The notes under the pieces: model-generated | The model's input: only the letters and a program-made list of their open reading frames with translations | Database searches by the model: none | Told to the model about the DNA's origin: nothing | Shown: positions 42,824 through 51,376 of the stretch, piece after piece | Numbering within the stretch: position 1 is the first letter of the stretch | Layout: each line of letters begins with the position of its first letter | Assembly (NCBI GenBank): GCA_020850715.1 | Contig: JADZED010000080.1 | Location: 256,524 to 320,523 of the forward strand | Length of the DNA: 64,000 nt | Source of the DNA: Acidobacteriota bacterium | GTDB lineage: Bacteria > Acidobacteriota > Vicinamibacteria > Vicinamibacterales > CAVVIG01 | Direction of reading: 5' to 3' | Made by a program: the position numbers and the translations under genes

Positions 42824-44194
42824 TCACCGGCGCTGCCCGAGCAGTTCCTGCGCGCGGGCGATGGCCTCGTCCAGCGAGGCGACCGCACCGTCGAGCTGCT
42901 GTTCGTACACGGCTGCGAGGATCTCCCCGATGCGCGGCCCCGGCGTCAGGCCGAGCGCCAGGAGATGGCGCCCGAGCAGCATCGGCGCGGGCGGCCGGCG
43001 ATCGACGCCAAGCCGCCGGGCGCGCTCGAGAAACCAGTCCATCGCGGTGCAGTCGAACCGCCCCGGCGCCCGGCCCAGGCAGTCGGACCTCGCCACGCGC
43101 GCCAGCAGCTCGAGATCCACCTTCAGCGCCAGCCGGCGGAACGCCCCGTCGCCGATCTCGCCGCGCACCTTGTACCAGGAGCCGGGCTTCAGGTGGTGGG
43201 CGGTGATGCCGGCCACCTGGGCCCGCACGTCGTAGCCGGCGATCGCGTTCACGTTGAGCCGGTTCAGCAGCGCGTGCGTCGGCTCGACGCCGCGATCTTC
43301 GTGATCGATCGACCGGATCCTGCCGTCGCTGAACGCGGTGGTCGCCGGCTTGCCCAGGTCGTGGCAGAGCGCGCCGAGCATGACGGCGATCTGCTGCGGC
43401 CGCGGCAGATCGTCGATCCGCGTGCGCGCCTGGTCGACGACCTGCAGCGTGTGGACCCAGACGTCGCCTTCCGGATGCCATTCGGGCTCCTGCGGGCAGC
43501 CGGCGAGCGCCTGTAGCTCCGGGAACAGCCTGGCGACGACGCCGAGCTCGAGGGCGAGCGCAAGGCCGATCGACGGGCGCGGCGCGAACAGGAGCTTTTC
43601 GATCTCTCCCCACACGCGCTCGGCCGGCAGGTCGTCGAGACCGACCGCGCGGCACACCGTCCTGGCCTGGTCGTCGAGCGCCAGCTCGAAGCGCGCCGCC
43701 AGCTGGATGGCCCGCAGCACGCGGAGGCTGTCGTCGGGAAACGTGGCCGGATCGACGACGCGGAGGCGGCGGTGCGCCAGGTCCGCGCGCCCGCCGGCCG
43801 GGTCCAGATATTCGCCGGTCAGCGGATCCCAGGAGATCGCGTTCACGGTGAAGTCGCGCCGCCGGGCGGCCTCCTCCACCGGCATGTCGGGATCGCCGAC
43901 GACGAGAAAGCCGCGATGGCCGCGCCCGGCCTTCGAGTCGCGCCGCGGGAGGGAGACGTCGATGTCGCCGAGCTTGTAGACCTGGAAGCTCTCGCCGACC
44001 GCCTCGAGCGCCCCGAACGTCTCGAGAATCGCCCGCAGGCGGGCCGGCTGGATGCCGAACACCTCGAGATCGACGTTGGAGGCCTGCCGCCCGAGCAGCC
44101 GATCGCGCACCCAGCCGCCGACCACCAGCGCGCGGCCGCCCGCCGCGCGGACGGCGAGGGCGATGGCGCGCGTCCGCTCGAGCGGATCAGCCAT
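42824..44194 (-). CDS. CCA-adding/poly(A) polymerase-type nucleotidyltransferase with HD domain
   Basis: The product is a 456-residue class II nucleotidyltransferase. VGGWVRD (25-31), the metal-binding VDLEV (41-45), RRRDFTVNAISWDP (111-124) and DDSLRVLRAIQLAARF (154-169) identify the head and neck. An HD phosphohydrolase domain follows, with HTLQVVDQA from His248 and LCHDLGKP (276-283), as in the multifunctional E. coli Cca. It likely repairs tRNA 3' CCA ends. The HD part may remove 2',3'-cyclic phosphates. The start overlaps the SDR gene by 8 bases, giving a two-gene operon. Confidence 0.87.
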   Translation of the reverse strand: MADPLERTRAIALAVRAAGGRALVVGGWVRDRLLGRQASNVDLEVFGIQPARLRAILETFGALEAVGESFQVYKLGDIDVSLPRRDSKAGRGHRGFLVVGDPDMPVEEAARRRDFTVNAISWDPLTGEYLDPAGGRADLAHRRLRVVDPATFPDDSLRVLRAIQLAARFELALDDQARTVCRAVGLDDLPAERVWGEIEKLLFAPRPSIGLALALELGVVARLFPELQALAGCPQEPEWHPEGDVWVHTLQVVDQARTRIDDLPRPQQIAVMLGALCHDLGKPATTAFSDGRIRSIDHEDRGVEPTHALLNRLNVNAIAGYDVRAQVAGITAHHLKPGSWYKVRGEIGDGAFRRLALKVDLELLARVARSDCLGRAPGRFDCTAMDWFLERARRLGVDRRPPAPMLLGRHLLALGLTPGPRIGEILAAVYEQQLDGAVASLDEAIARAQELLGQRR

Positions 44195-44975
44195 CGATCG
44201 GTTTCCGTCCCCAGCGACGCACGACGCGGTCGGTGAAGCCGGGGGCGAGCGCGTTCAGCAGCACGAGCCCGCGCGCGCGCCTCAGCGGGTAGACCTCCGG
44301 CACCGGCCGCTCGATCGCCTTCGCGATCGCGTCGGCGACATCCGCAGCCGGTTGCGTGGGGCCATGCCCTTCGGTGGCGAAGCCCGACTCTCTCATCATC
44401 ACCTCGGCGAACTCGGTCGTCGTCGAGACCGGAAAGACGACGCTCACGTGGATGTTCGAGCCGGCGAGCTCGGCGCGCAGGCACTCGGCGAGGCCGACCT
44501 GCGCGAACTTGGTCGCCGCGTAGGCGCCCATGAAGGGGACGCCGCGCCTGCCGACGATCGACGAGACGACGATCAGGTGGCCGGCGGCCTGGCGGCGGAA
44601 GATCGGGAGGGCGGCGCGCGCGGCATGGTAGGTGCCCATGAAATTGACGTCGACCAGCCGCCGCATCTGATCGGGCCGGACGGCGTCGATGGCGCCGTAG
44701 ACGCCGAAGCCGGCGTTGCACATCATGACGTCGAGCCGGCCGAAGCGCTCGACCGCCGCACCCGCCAGGCGGTCCATGTCGGCCTCGGAGGTGACGTCGG
44801 CCACGACCGGCAGCGCGCGTCCGCCCGCGGCCAGGATTTCGCCCGCGAGCGCGTCGAGACGTTCGGCGCGTCGGCCGCAGGCGACGACGGCGGCGCCGTC
44901 GCGAGCGAGGCGGAGCGCGGTGGCGCGTCCGATCCCGGCCGAGGCGCCGGTGATGACGACGATGCGGGGAGACAT
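44187..44975 (-). CDS. SDR family oxidoreductase
   Basis: This 262-residue classical short-chain dehydrogenase has TGASAGIG (9-16) and CNAGFG (86-91), Ser138-Ser139 and the Tyr152-x3-Lys156 pair in AYAATKF. The Arg34-Arg36 region (GRRAERL) after the second strand indicates NADP(H). The C-terminus ends with a mildly hydrophobic stretch. The substrate is unknown. ATG 44975 is six bases from a GCGGTAAGCT box on the same strand. It is divergent from the M20 peptidase gene, which has a nearly identical box. The nucleotidyltransferase gene follows, overlapping by 8 bases. Confidence 0.85.
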   Translation of the reverse strand: MSPRIVVITGASAGIGRATALRLARDGAAVVACGRRAERLDALAGEILAAGGRALPVVADVTSEADMDRLAGAAVERFGRLDVMMCNAGFGVYGAIDAVRPDQMRRLVDVNFMGTYHAARAALPIFRRQAAGHLIVVSSIVGRRGVPFMGAYAATKFAQVGLAECLRAELAGSNIHVSVVFPVSTTTEFAEVMMRESGFATEGHGPTQPAADVADAIAKAIERPVPEVYPLRRARGLVLLNALAPGFTDRVVRRWGRKPIDG

Positions 44976-44981
44976 TCGTAC

Positions 44982-44991
44982 AGCTTACCGC
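44982..44991 (-). promoter_or_regulatory. Extended -10 box GCGGTAAGCT, 6 bases before ATG 44975
   Basis: Minus-strand decamer identical to the plus-strand one at 39909-39918. The six-base gap to the ATG means the mRNA is predicted to begin at the start codon. Confidence 0.55.
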
Positions 44992-45106
44992 GGTGCCTGC
45001 TCGTTCCCGTAGCGCAGGCGTTCGGGCGTGCGCGCGTCGTGCAGGCCGCCTGCGTGCGCCTGGAGCGCGTGTGCTTCAGGCGCCCGCGTGCAGGGTCTCC
45101 GACCCT

Positions 45107-45116
45107 GCGATAAGCT
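45107..45116 (+). promoter_or_regulatory. Extended -10 box GCGATAAGCT, 7 bases before ATG 45124
   Basis: One mismatch from the GCGGTAAGCT boxes of the divergent SDR gene and of the epimerase gene. Predicts a leaderless M20 peptidase mRNA. Confidence 0.55.
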
Positions 45117-45123
45117 CCCGACC

Positions 45124-46257
45124 ATGGACCCCGCGATCCGCCTGCTCCAGGATCTCGTCGCCATCGATTCGGTGAATCCGTCGCTGGTGCCGGGTGCGGC
45201 AGGCGAGCGGCAGATTGCCCGGTTCATCGCCGATGAGATGCGCGCGGCCGGTCTCGACGTCGAGATGGAGGACGCGGCGGCGGATCGTCCCAACGTCGTC
45301 GGGATCCTCGAGGGGCGGACGCCCGGGCGCACCCTCATGTTCTGCGGCCATACCGACACGGTGGGCGTCGCCGGCATGGCGCGGCCCTTCTCGCCCGAGA
45401 CGCGCGACGGCCGGTTGTTCGGTCGCGGCGCGCAGGACATGAAAGGCGGTCTCGCGGCCATGCTCGCCGCCGTACGGTTCGTCGCCGGGCATGGCGGGCC
45501 GGCGTCGGGACGGATCCTGGTGGCGGCGGTGGCCGACGAGGAGCACGGAAGCGCCGGCGCCGAGGCGCTGGTGAAGCACTGGACGGCCGACGCGGCGGTC
45601 GTCACCGAACCGACCGATCTCGCGATCGGCATCGGCCACAAGGGATTCGACTGGATCGAGCTCGAGACGCTCGGCCGGGCGGCCCACGGCAGCCGGCCGC
45701 AAGAAGGCGAGGACGCGATCCTGCGGCTCGGACGCGTGCTGTCCGCGCTCGAGACGCTGGATCGCGCGCTGCAGGCGCGTGCGCCCCACCCGCTGGTGGG
45801 TGCCGCGTCGCTTCACGCCTCCGTCGTCTCCGGCGGCCGCGAGTGGAGCAGCTATCCCGATCGCGCCGTGCTGCAGATGGAGCGGCGCACGCTGCCGGGG
45901 GAGCCCGCGTCGGCGGCGCTCGACGAGGCGCGCGCGATTGTCGCACAGCTGCGCGCTGCCGATCCCTCCTTCAGGGGATCGGCGCGGCACGTGTTCGGCC
46001 GTCCGGCGTACGAGATCGCGCCGGCGCACGATCTGCCGCAGCGGCTGGGTGCGGCCATCGGCCGGGCGGGCGGCGCCGTGCGCGTTGCGGGCGCGAGCTT
46101 CTGGACCGACGCGGCGATCCTCGCCGCCGCCGGGATTCCCGCCGTGCTGTTCGGGCCGGGCGGCGCCGGTCTTCACTCGATCGAGGAATGGGTGACGGTG
46201 GCGGACGTCCTGCTCTGCCGGGATGCGCTCGTCGAGCTTGCCCGCACGTACGGCTGA
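45124..46257 (+). CDS. M20 family metallopeptidase/deacylase
   Basis: This 377-residue di-zinc hydrolase belongs to the ArgE/DapE/carboxypeptidase-G2 superfamily. FCGHTDTV gives His76 and the positioning Asp78, GAQDMKGG Asp105, and DEEHGSAGA the catalytic Glu139 and metal Glu140. The last His appears in GAGLHSIEEW near the C-terminus. Members remove acyl or amino-acid groups from N-acyl substrates; arginine or lysine precursor pathways and dipeptides are all possible, and no biosynthetic neighbour helps. ATG 45124 lies 7 bases from a -10 box. Confidence 0.85.
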   Translation: MDPAIRLLQDLVAIDSVNPSLVPGAAGERQIARFIADEMRAAGLDVEMEDAAADRPNVVGILEGRTPGRTLMFCGHTDTVGVAGMARPFSPETRDGRLFGRGAQDMKGGLAAMLAAVRFVAGHGGPASGRILVAAVADEEHGSAGAEALVKHWTADAAVVTEPTDLAIGIGHKGFDWIELETLGRAAHGSRPQEGEDAILRLGRVLSALETLDRALQARAPHPLVGAASLHASVVSGGREWSSYPDRAVLQMERRTLPGEPASAALDEARAIVAQLRAADPSFRGSARHVFGRPAYEIAPAHDLPQRLGAAIGRAGGAVRVAGASFWTDAAILAAAGIPAVLFGPGGAGLHSIEEWVTVADVLLCRDALVELARTYG

Positions 46258-46375
46258 CGAGTGGACGGATGCGTGGAGGTCGCCCGCGGGTGCCGGGAGC
46301 GACCGGCGGGAGCGCGAGGAGCGGGAAGGGGGCCTTGACGCCGGCAGGGCGGGAAGCGCGAGGCGACGCCGTCCT

Positions 46376-46425
46376 CGATCGGCGGGGAGACGGTGCGAGG
46401 CGATCGGCAGGGAGACGATGCTAGG
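46376..46425. repeat. Tandem 25-bp repeat, two copies
   Basis: Units 46376-46400 and 46401-46425 match at 22 of 25 bases. The second contains the stop codon of the minus-strand small gene. It lies in a 163-base G-rich gap after the M20 gene that holds no other feature I can see. Confidence 0.6.
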
Positions 46426-46657
46426 CGATGCGTCGCTCCCCGATGAGGCGCGGATGCGCGAGCACCGCGCGGCGGGACCCGGCGCGCGAAGTGATTGCGC
46501 GGCGTGCATCGGCCAGATCCCATCCGTTCGATTCGTGGCCGCAGGTCGCGCACCTGAGCGAGATGCGCCCGTGGCCGAATTGAAGCATCGCGTCGTGTCC
46601 GCGCAGGCCGCAGCAGGCCTTGCGCAACCAACTGAGCAATCCGTTCCCGCTCTTCAT
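46421..46657 (-). CDS. Small Cys/His hypothetical protein (78 aa)
   Basis: This 78-residue protein has an N-terminal LLSWLRKACCGLRGHDAML and a central SLRCATCGHESNGWDL. The pattern Cys-Cys, Gly-His-Asp, Cys-x2-Cys-Gly-His suggests a small zinc-ribbon. The last 25 residues are basic. It has a clear ribosome site, AGGAG, about 8 bases before ATG 46657, unlike many genes nearby. It is single, between the M20 and proline dehydrogenase genes. The composition and ribosome site argue strongly that it is real; the function is unknown. Confidence 0.7.
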   Translation of the reverse strand: MKSGNGLLSWLRKACCGLRGHDAMLQFGHGRISLRCATCGHESNGWDLADARRAITSRAGSRRAVLAHPRLIGERRIA

Positions 46658-46868
46658 CTCTTCTGCTCCTGGTCAGGACGGCGAACTGGGCGGTTCGGAC
46701 TTCAAGAGCCGTACCGCGGCGCGGCTTCTTCCACTAAGTGCCGGGGAATCGAGGGGTTGACGAAGGGCTGCCGGAGGCGGGCGTCCGGGGGAGAGTGTCG
46801 GATGGGCAACAGCGGCGCATCACCCCTGCGGCAGATCAATGCAGTGGCGGCCATGACGCGCGCGGGCG

Positions 46869-47801
46869 CTATCCGCTCATCAGGCTGCGCAGCACGAAGG
46901 CGACGTTGGCTGGCCGTTCACCGAGCCGCCGCATGAAGTAAGGAAACCATTCGCGGCCGAACGGGACGTAGACGCGCACGCGATATCCCTCGCGCGCCAG
47001 CGCGGCCTGAAAGTCGCGGTGGACGCCGTACAGCATCTGGAACTCGAACCGATCGCGGCCGATGCGCAGCTCGTCGGCCCAGCGTCGCGCCAGATCGATC
47101 ATCGCCAGGTCGTGCGTGGCGATGGCGGGCGCCTGGCCTTCGACGAGCAGCATCTTCAGCATGCGCGCGTAGGCGGCGTCCACGTCCGCCTTCTTCTGAT
47201 ACGCCACCGTCCCGGGTTCGCGATAGGCGCCCTTCACGAGCCGGACCCGCGCCCCCAGCGCATTGATGCGCTGCAGATCCCGCTCGCTGCGGTACAGCGC
47301 GGCCTGGAGCACGATGCCGATCTGCCGGTAGGATTGCCGCCAGAGCGTCTCGAAGATGTCCAGCGTCACGTCGGTGTACCGCGAGCTCTCCATGTCGATC
47401 CGCACGAAGAAGCCGGCGGGTCCGGCGCGTTCGAGGATTCTGCGGAGGTTGTCGACCGCGCTCGCCCGGTCGGCGTCGAGGCCGAGCTGCGTCAGCTTGA
47501 GCGACAGGTTGCGTCCGATGCCCGAGGCGGCCACCGCCTCGACGACCTCGAGATACGCGCGCGTGGCCTGGTCGGCGCCCGCAAGATTCGAGACGCTCTC
47601 GCCGAGCAGGTCGAGCGTGTGCAGCAGTCCCTGCGCTTCGATGGCGCGGGCGGCCTCGATGGCGTCCTCGAGCGTCTCGCCGGCGACGAATCGCCGCGCG
47701 AAGCTCCCGGGCGTGCGCATGCCGTAGCGCGAGGCGATCCGTTTCAGCGTGCGGCTCTGCGACAGAAGGTAGAAGAGGGCCTTCGACGCGCCGGCCAGCA
47801 T
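46869..47801 (-). CDS. putA: Proline dehydrogenase
   Basis: The product is a 310-residue FAD-dependent enzyme, proline dehydrogenase (PRODH) domain only, without the P5C dehydrogenase found in long PutA. ISRNLSLK-like GRNLSLKLTQLGLD (95-108), FVRIDMESSRYTD, IGIVLQAALYRSERDL and VRLVKGAYREP are family signatures for the (beta/alpha)8 barrel. It oxidises proline to pyrroline-5-carboxylate and reduces quinone. The symbol putA is used loosely for the monofunctional form. The start ATG shares one base with the stop of the PlsB-like gene (TGATG), so the two are coupled though functionally unrelated. No P5C dehydrogenase lies nearby. Confidence 0.88.
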   Translation of the reverse strand: MLAGASKALFYLLSQSRTLKRIASRYGMRTPGSFARRFVAGETLEDAIEAARAIEAQGLLHTLDLLGESVSNLAGADQATRAYLEVVEAVAASGIGRNLSLKLTQLGLDADRASAVDNLRRILERAGPAGFFVRIDMESSRYTDVTLDIFETLWRQSYRQIGIVLQAALYRSERDLQRINALGARVRLVKGAYREPGTVAYQKKADVDAAYARMLKMLLVEGQAPAIATHDLAMIDLARRWADELRIGRDRFEFQMLYGVHRDFQAALAREGYRVRVYVPFGREWFPYFMRRLGERPANVAFVLRSLMSG

Positions 47802-48913
47802 CAGTGCGCCCGGCCGCTCGTCACCAGCAGGTGCTCGATGGACCGGGCGTAGTAGCGCAGCACGTTGCGTTCGCGGACCCGGAACCTTCCGCGCTCGGCC
47901 ACGACGACGCCGCGGGTCTCGAGCGCGGGCGCCGCCTCCTCGATCGCCTGGCGGCCGCTGAAGACGCCGAGGTTGGCATGGCGCGCCGCGAGCTCGCCGA
48001 GCAGGCGGTCGATCCGGGTCTCGAGCTCGCCGCGCGCGATCGACGGGCGCATCGACGAGGCGAACACCGCGGTCGGCAGCACCTTGTGGAGCGCGCCGAT
48101 GCGGCTGCGGACGAGGCGGGTCAGCTCCAGCACGTCGCTGCGCGACGACGCCGCGATCGCGCCGGCGGGAATCGGGGCGCCGAACGTCGTGAACGATCGC
48201 GATCGGTAGCCGACCGCATAGCGCACCAGCTCGGCGACCTCGCGCGCGAACGGCCGCTGGCGCTTCTTGACCTTCTGCCGCGAGAGCACGTGGTCCTCGA
48301 GCACGAGATCGTAGGCGATCGCCGTGGGGATGATCACGAGGTCGGCGCGAGCGGCCGTGAGCGCCGCGTGGAACAGGCCGGTCTTCGCCGGCTTCAGCTC
48401 GCCGCTGTAGCTGCGGCCGCCTTCCGGATAGAAGAACAGGTCGTGGCTCTTGAGGATCTCGGAGATGTAGGCCTTGAGCGTGATCAGATAGACCGGATCC
48501 TTCGTGTTGCGCCGGATCGGGATCGCGCCGGTGACGTGCCGGTGGATCAGGCCGAGCGGCCCGCCGAACAGGTTGATGCCGGCGGCGATGAGCGGCGGGC
48601 GGATGCCGTTGTCGTCGAGCACGAGCGGCTGCACCAGATAGTCGGTGTGGCTCTTGTGATTCGAGGCGTAGATCACGCGATGGCTGCGCACCGAGGAGGT
48701 GACGTGGTGGAGGTTCTCGTGAAGGCGCTCGATCTTCCGCAGGAGCGGGTAGAGCGGGTGCTGCAGCGCCCGGTACACGGCGTGCCGCTGCGTCGTCCGC
48801 AGCTCGTCGAGGTAGGCGTGGATGCGCTCGCGGGCCTGCGCTCCACTTTCACCGGCGAGATACTTCGCGACGTCGTCGCGCGCGAGCACCGCCTGGGAGA
48901 TCTCGTCGAGCAT
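47801..48913 (-). CDS. PlsB-like glycerol-3-phosphate acyltransferase
   Basis: This 370-residue protein carries the LPLAT motifs NHKSHTDYL (85-93, His86 and Asp91), PIRRNTKDPV and FFYPEGGRSYSGEL (about 165-178), in the spacing typical of PlsB or DHAPAT rather than PlsC. It is much shorter than E. coli PlsB (about 800 residues), so it is a minimal or divergent form. It should acylate glycerol 3-phosphate or a similar polar acceptor at the inner membrane. ATG 48913 has a TGC-TATATT -10 box ending 12 bases upstream. The proline dehydrogenase gene follows with a one-base overlap. Confidence 0.8.
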   Translation of the reverse strand: MLDEISQAVLARDDVAKYLAGESGAQARERIHAYLDELRTTQRHAVYRALQHPLYPLLRKIERLHENLHHVTSSVRSHRVIYASNHKSHTDYLVQPLVLDDNGIRPPLIAAGINLFGGPLGLIHRHVTGAIPIRRNTKDPVYLITLKAYISEILKSHDLFFYPEGGRSYSGELKPAKTGLFHAALTAARADLVIIPTAIAYDLVLEDHVLSRQKVKKRQRPFAREVAELVRYAVGYRSRSFTTFGAPIPAGAIAASSRSDVLELTRLVRSRIGALHKVLPTAVFASSMRPSIARGELETRIDRLLGELAARHANLGVFSGRQAIEEAAPALETRGVVVAERGRFRVRERNVLRYYARSIEHLLVTSGRAH

Positions 48914-48925
48914 CGGAACGTCTGG

Positions 48926-48931
48926 AATATA
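48926..48931 (-). promoter_or_regulatory. -10 box (TATATT, TGC-extended) before ATG 48913
   Basis: Minus-strand TGCTATATT, 12 bases before the PlsB-like gene, giving a predicted leader of about 5 bases. Confidence 0.5.
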
Positions 48932-48973
48932 GCACGCTCCCTCGTCTTCGAGGCACCCCGGCCGGATCGCCGC

Positions 48974-49978
48974 TCACGCGCCGAGCGCGGCGCAGATCGC
49001 GTCGGTGAACTCGCGGGTCGACGAGACGCCGCCGAGGTCGCGCGTGCGCGCGCGGGGATCCGCCAGCACACGCGTCAGCGCCGCCATCACGCGATCGGCG
49101 GCCGCGCGCTCGTCGATGTGCTGCAGCATCATCATCGCGGCCAGCAGCAGCGCCGTGGGATTTGCCGCGTTCTTCCCGGCGATGTCGGGCGCGGTGCCGT
49201 GCACCGCCTCGAACACCGCGGCCTCGGCGCCCAGGTTGGCCGAGCCGACCACGCCGAGGCCGCCGACCAGGCCGGCGCACAGATCCGACACGATGTCGCC
49301 GTAGAGGTTGGGCATCACGAGCACGTCGAACCGCGCGGGATCCATCACCAGCTGCATGCACGCGGCGTCGACGATGCGCTCGTCGTAGGCGATCTCGGGG
49401 AACTCGCCCGCGACGGTCCGGCAGCACTCGAGGAACAGGCCGTCGCTCTGCTTCATGATGTTCGCCTTGTGGATCGCCGTCACCTGGCGCCGGCGGTGCC
49501 GCCGGGCGTGGTCGAACGCGAACCGCGCGATGCGCGAGGAGGCGCGCTCGGTGATGATCTTCAGGCTCTCGACGACGCCGGGGACGACCTCGTGCTCGAG
49601 GCCGGCGTAGAGGTCTTCGGTGTTCTCGCGGACGATCACGAGATCGACCCCCTCGAAGCGCGACCGGACGCCCGGCAGGTTCCGGACCGGCCTGAGATTC
49701 GAGTAGAGATCGAGCGCCTTGCGCAGGCCGACGTTCACGCTGGTGAAGCCGCCGCCGACCGGCGTGGCCACCGGCCCCTTCAGCGCGACCCTGTTGCGGC
49801 GGATCGACTCGAGGAGCTCCAGCGGAAGCGTCTGGCCGGTCCGCTCCAGCGCGGTGACGCCGGCCGGGTGCTCGTCCCAGTCGACGGCGACGCCCGCCGC
49901 GCGGAGAATCCGCGTGACCGCGGCGGTCACCTCGGGGCCGATGCCGTCGCCGGGAATGAGCGTGATCGCGTGCGTCAT
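48974..49978 (-). CDS. NAD-dependent isocitrate dehydrogenase-like (IDH/IPMDH family)
   Basis: This is a 334-residue beta-decarboxylating dehydrogenase. [11 protein letters not shown] (7-17), [20 protein letters not shown] (95-114), [11 protein letters not shown] (116-126), AIHKANIMK and [17 protein letters not shown] are visible. The [14 protein letters not shown] and [11 protein letters not shown] forms match short NAD-type isocitrate dehydrogenases better than LeuB, which reads differently near 95. It should supply 2-oxoglutarate in the TCA cycle. Homoisocitrate or tartrate dehydrogenase are less likely. It abuts the upstream DUF4149 gene (TAG directly followed by ATG), so both are one transcript. 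Confidence 0.82.
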   Translation of the reverse strand: MTHAITLIPGDGIGPEVTAAVTRILRAAGVAVDWDEHPAGVTALERTGQTLPLELLESIRRNRVALKGPVATPVGGGFTSVNVGLRKALDLYSNLRPVRNLPGVRSRFEGVDLVIVRENTEDLYAGLEHEVVPGVVESLKIITERASSRIARFAFDHARRHRRRQVTAIHKANIMKQSDGLFLECCRTVAGEFPEIAYDERIVDAACMQLVMDPARFDVLVMPNLYGDIVSDLCAGLVGGLGVVGSANLGAEAAVFEAVHGTAPDIAGKNAANPTALLLAAMMMLQHIDERAAADRVMAALTRVLADPRARTRDLGGVSSTREFTDAICAALGA

Positions 49979-50467
49979 CTACTCCCTCACGTACCACCCG
50001 AGCAGCACGAGGCCGAGCCCCGCGTTGGCGGCCATCAGGGCGGCGGAGGCGGCGCGGAGGCGGTCGAGCTCGACGCGGCGGGCGTCGGCCGCCGGCAGCG
50101 CCTCGATTGGCCCGGCCGCCCGCGCCTGCACGCGCGCCATCGCGCGCGCGACCGGCACGCCCGACACGGCGGCGAGCACCAGCATCACGAACGCGATCGC
50201 GATGCGCGGGATGAAGCCGCGCGGCGCAGGGCCGATGAACTTGATCGCGAACAGCGACACCAGCACGATTGCGCCGCAGGCGTACTCGACCAGATGGAAC
50301 CGCTCGAGGACGGCGCCCGCCGCCGCCGACGCCAGGGCGGCGCCGCTGCCGGGATCGACCGCCCGCAGCGCCTGCAGCGTCGACGGCAGCGCGATCAGGC
50401 CGAGCGCGATGAGGCCGCCCACCCAGACGACGAGCGCCAACAGGGCCGCGTACCGGACGGCGGGCAT
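49979..50467 (-). CDS. DUF4149 family membrane protein
   Basis: This 162-residue protein has four hydrophobic helices: about 5-27 (LLALVVWVGGLIALGL), 62-80, 88-107 and 140-158. The pattern of a first helix with WVGG and a helix rich in small residues fits DUF4149 (TMEM205-like). A short acidic loop separates helix 3 and 4. Function is unknown. ATG 50467 is six bases from a minus-strand TATAAT that overlaps the divergent gene's TATAAT. The isocitrate dehydrogenase gene begins directly after its stop. Confidence 0.75.
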   Translation of the reverse strand: MPAVRYAALLALVVWVGGLIALGLIALPSTLQALRAVDPGSGAALASAAAGAVLERFHLVEYACGAIVLVSLFAIKFIGPAPRGFIPRIAIAFVMLVLAAVSGVPVARAMARVQARAAGPIEALPAADARRVELDRLRAASAALMAANAGLGLVLLGWYVRE

Positions 50468-50473
50468 CCCCTC

Positions 50474-50481
50474 ATTATAAT
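50474..50481. promoter_or_regulatory. Overlapping divergent -10 boxes (TATAAT on both strands)
   Basis: Bases 50476-50481 read TATAAT on the plus strand, and 50474-50479 read TATAAT on the minus strand. They serve start codons at 50490 (8 bases away) and 50467 (6 bases away). Only 22 bases separate the two start codons, so the two polymerase sites must exclude each other. Confidence 0.7.
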
Positions 50482-50489
50482 TGCCGGGA

Positions 50490-51359
50490 TTGCTCGACGA
50501 TCTCGCGCAGCTCATCGACGAGGTCCTGCAGAACGTGCAGCAGCAGCGGCGCGCGGCCGACGATGCGTCGCTCACCCTCCTCATCCGCGGCTATCGCGCC
50601 ACCGGCCGCCCGGCGATCGGCGAGGCGCTCGGCGAGGCGCTCGGCGCCGCCCTCGCGCAGCCCCTGGCGCCGCTGTCAATTGTCGAACGCGCGGCAAGGC
50701 TGGCGATGTTCGTGGAGGCGCTGCCGGTCGCATCCGACGAGCGGATCGGAGGCGCGGTCCAGGATCTGCTGGCCAGCCTCTCGCGCGAATGGGGCGCGTC
50801 GATCGACGTCGAGGCGAGCGCCGCGTCGGTGGACGCATGTCTCGCCGCCGCCCTCGCCCTCGGCAGCGGCGCGATCGTCCGCACGGCCGTCGACGAGCTC
50901 GAGCGCTCCGTGGGCTCCGCGTACAGGCCGGGGCGCGGTCTGCTCGATCCGCGTCACGACGCGGGCCCCGGGCGGCTCGCCGATCACGTGCGCTGCGCCG
51001 CCGCACTGCTCACCGCGCGGGGCGCAACCGGACGCGTGCCGTACGGCATGCTGGCGGAGGAACTGATGCAGTTCGCCCGGCGCACGCTGTGGGACGCCGC
51101 GGCGTCGGCCTTCGAGGCGCGGCCCGGCAGCCGCGTGCATCCGTTCGCCCTCAACGGCGCCGCGGCGCGCGTGTGCTGCCGGCTGGCGGCGCTGCACGGC
51201 GATCGCCTCTATCGCGAGACCGCGATCGTCGCCGACGGGGCCGACCATCGTGCGGCGGCCGCAGCGATCCTCGACGGGCTGTCCGCGCGACTGTCCGGAT
51301 ACGGCGCCGAGCGCGCCGAATACGCGCTCGCGCTCGGCGAGTGGCTCGACGGCTCGTGA
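50490..51359 (+). CDS. Hypothetical helical protein upstream of transketolase
   Basis: This 289-residue, Ala-rich, nearly all-helical soluble protein has repeated helical hairpins (ASLTLLIRGYRATGRPAIGEAL, VERAARLAMFVEAL, HPFALNGAAARVCCRLAALHGD, AEYALALGEWLDGS). The C-terminal part faintly recalls helical-barrel proteins such as YyaL, but I cannot place it. It has no signal peptide. An in-frame TTG at 50481 is part of the TATAAT promoter and would be untranscribed, so TTG 50490 is the likely start. The transketolase gene follows 17 bases later and has its own -10 box. Confidence 0.6.
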   Translation: MLDDLAQLIDEVLQNVQQQRRAADDASLTLLIRGYRATGRPAIGEALGEALGAALAQPLAPLSIVERAARLAMFVEALPVASDERIGGAVQDLLASLSREWGASIDVEASAASVDACLAAALALGSGAIVRTAVDELERSVGSAYRPGRGLLDPRHDAGPGRLADHVRCAAALLTARGATGRVPYGMLAEELMQFARRTLWDAAASAFEARPGSRVHPFALNGAAARVCCRLAALHGDRLYRETAIVADGADHRAAAAAILDGLSARLSGYGAERAEYALALGEWLDGS

Positions 51360-51365
51360 TACACT
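51360..51365 (+). promoter_or_regulatory. -10 box (TACACT, TGA-extended) before transketolase ATG 51377
   Basis: GTGATACACT ends 11 bases before the ATG and overlaps the stop of the previous gene. Confidence 0.4.
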
Positions 51366-51376
51366 CCCGCTCGCCT

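Noticed and set aside
46376-46425. CRISPR-like repeat
   Set aside because: There are just two adjacent 25-bp units with no spacer and no cas genes anywhere in the window.
47804-51376. Long plus-strand open frame across four minus-strand genes, running into transketolase
   Set aside because: The minus genes have clear family motifs, while the plus translation is low-complexity and charged. The real transketolase begins at ATG 51377.
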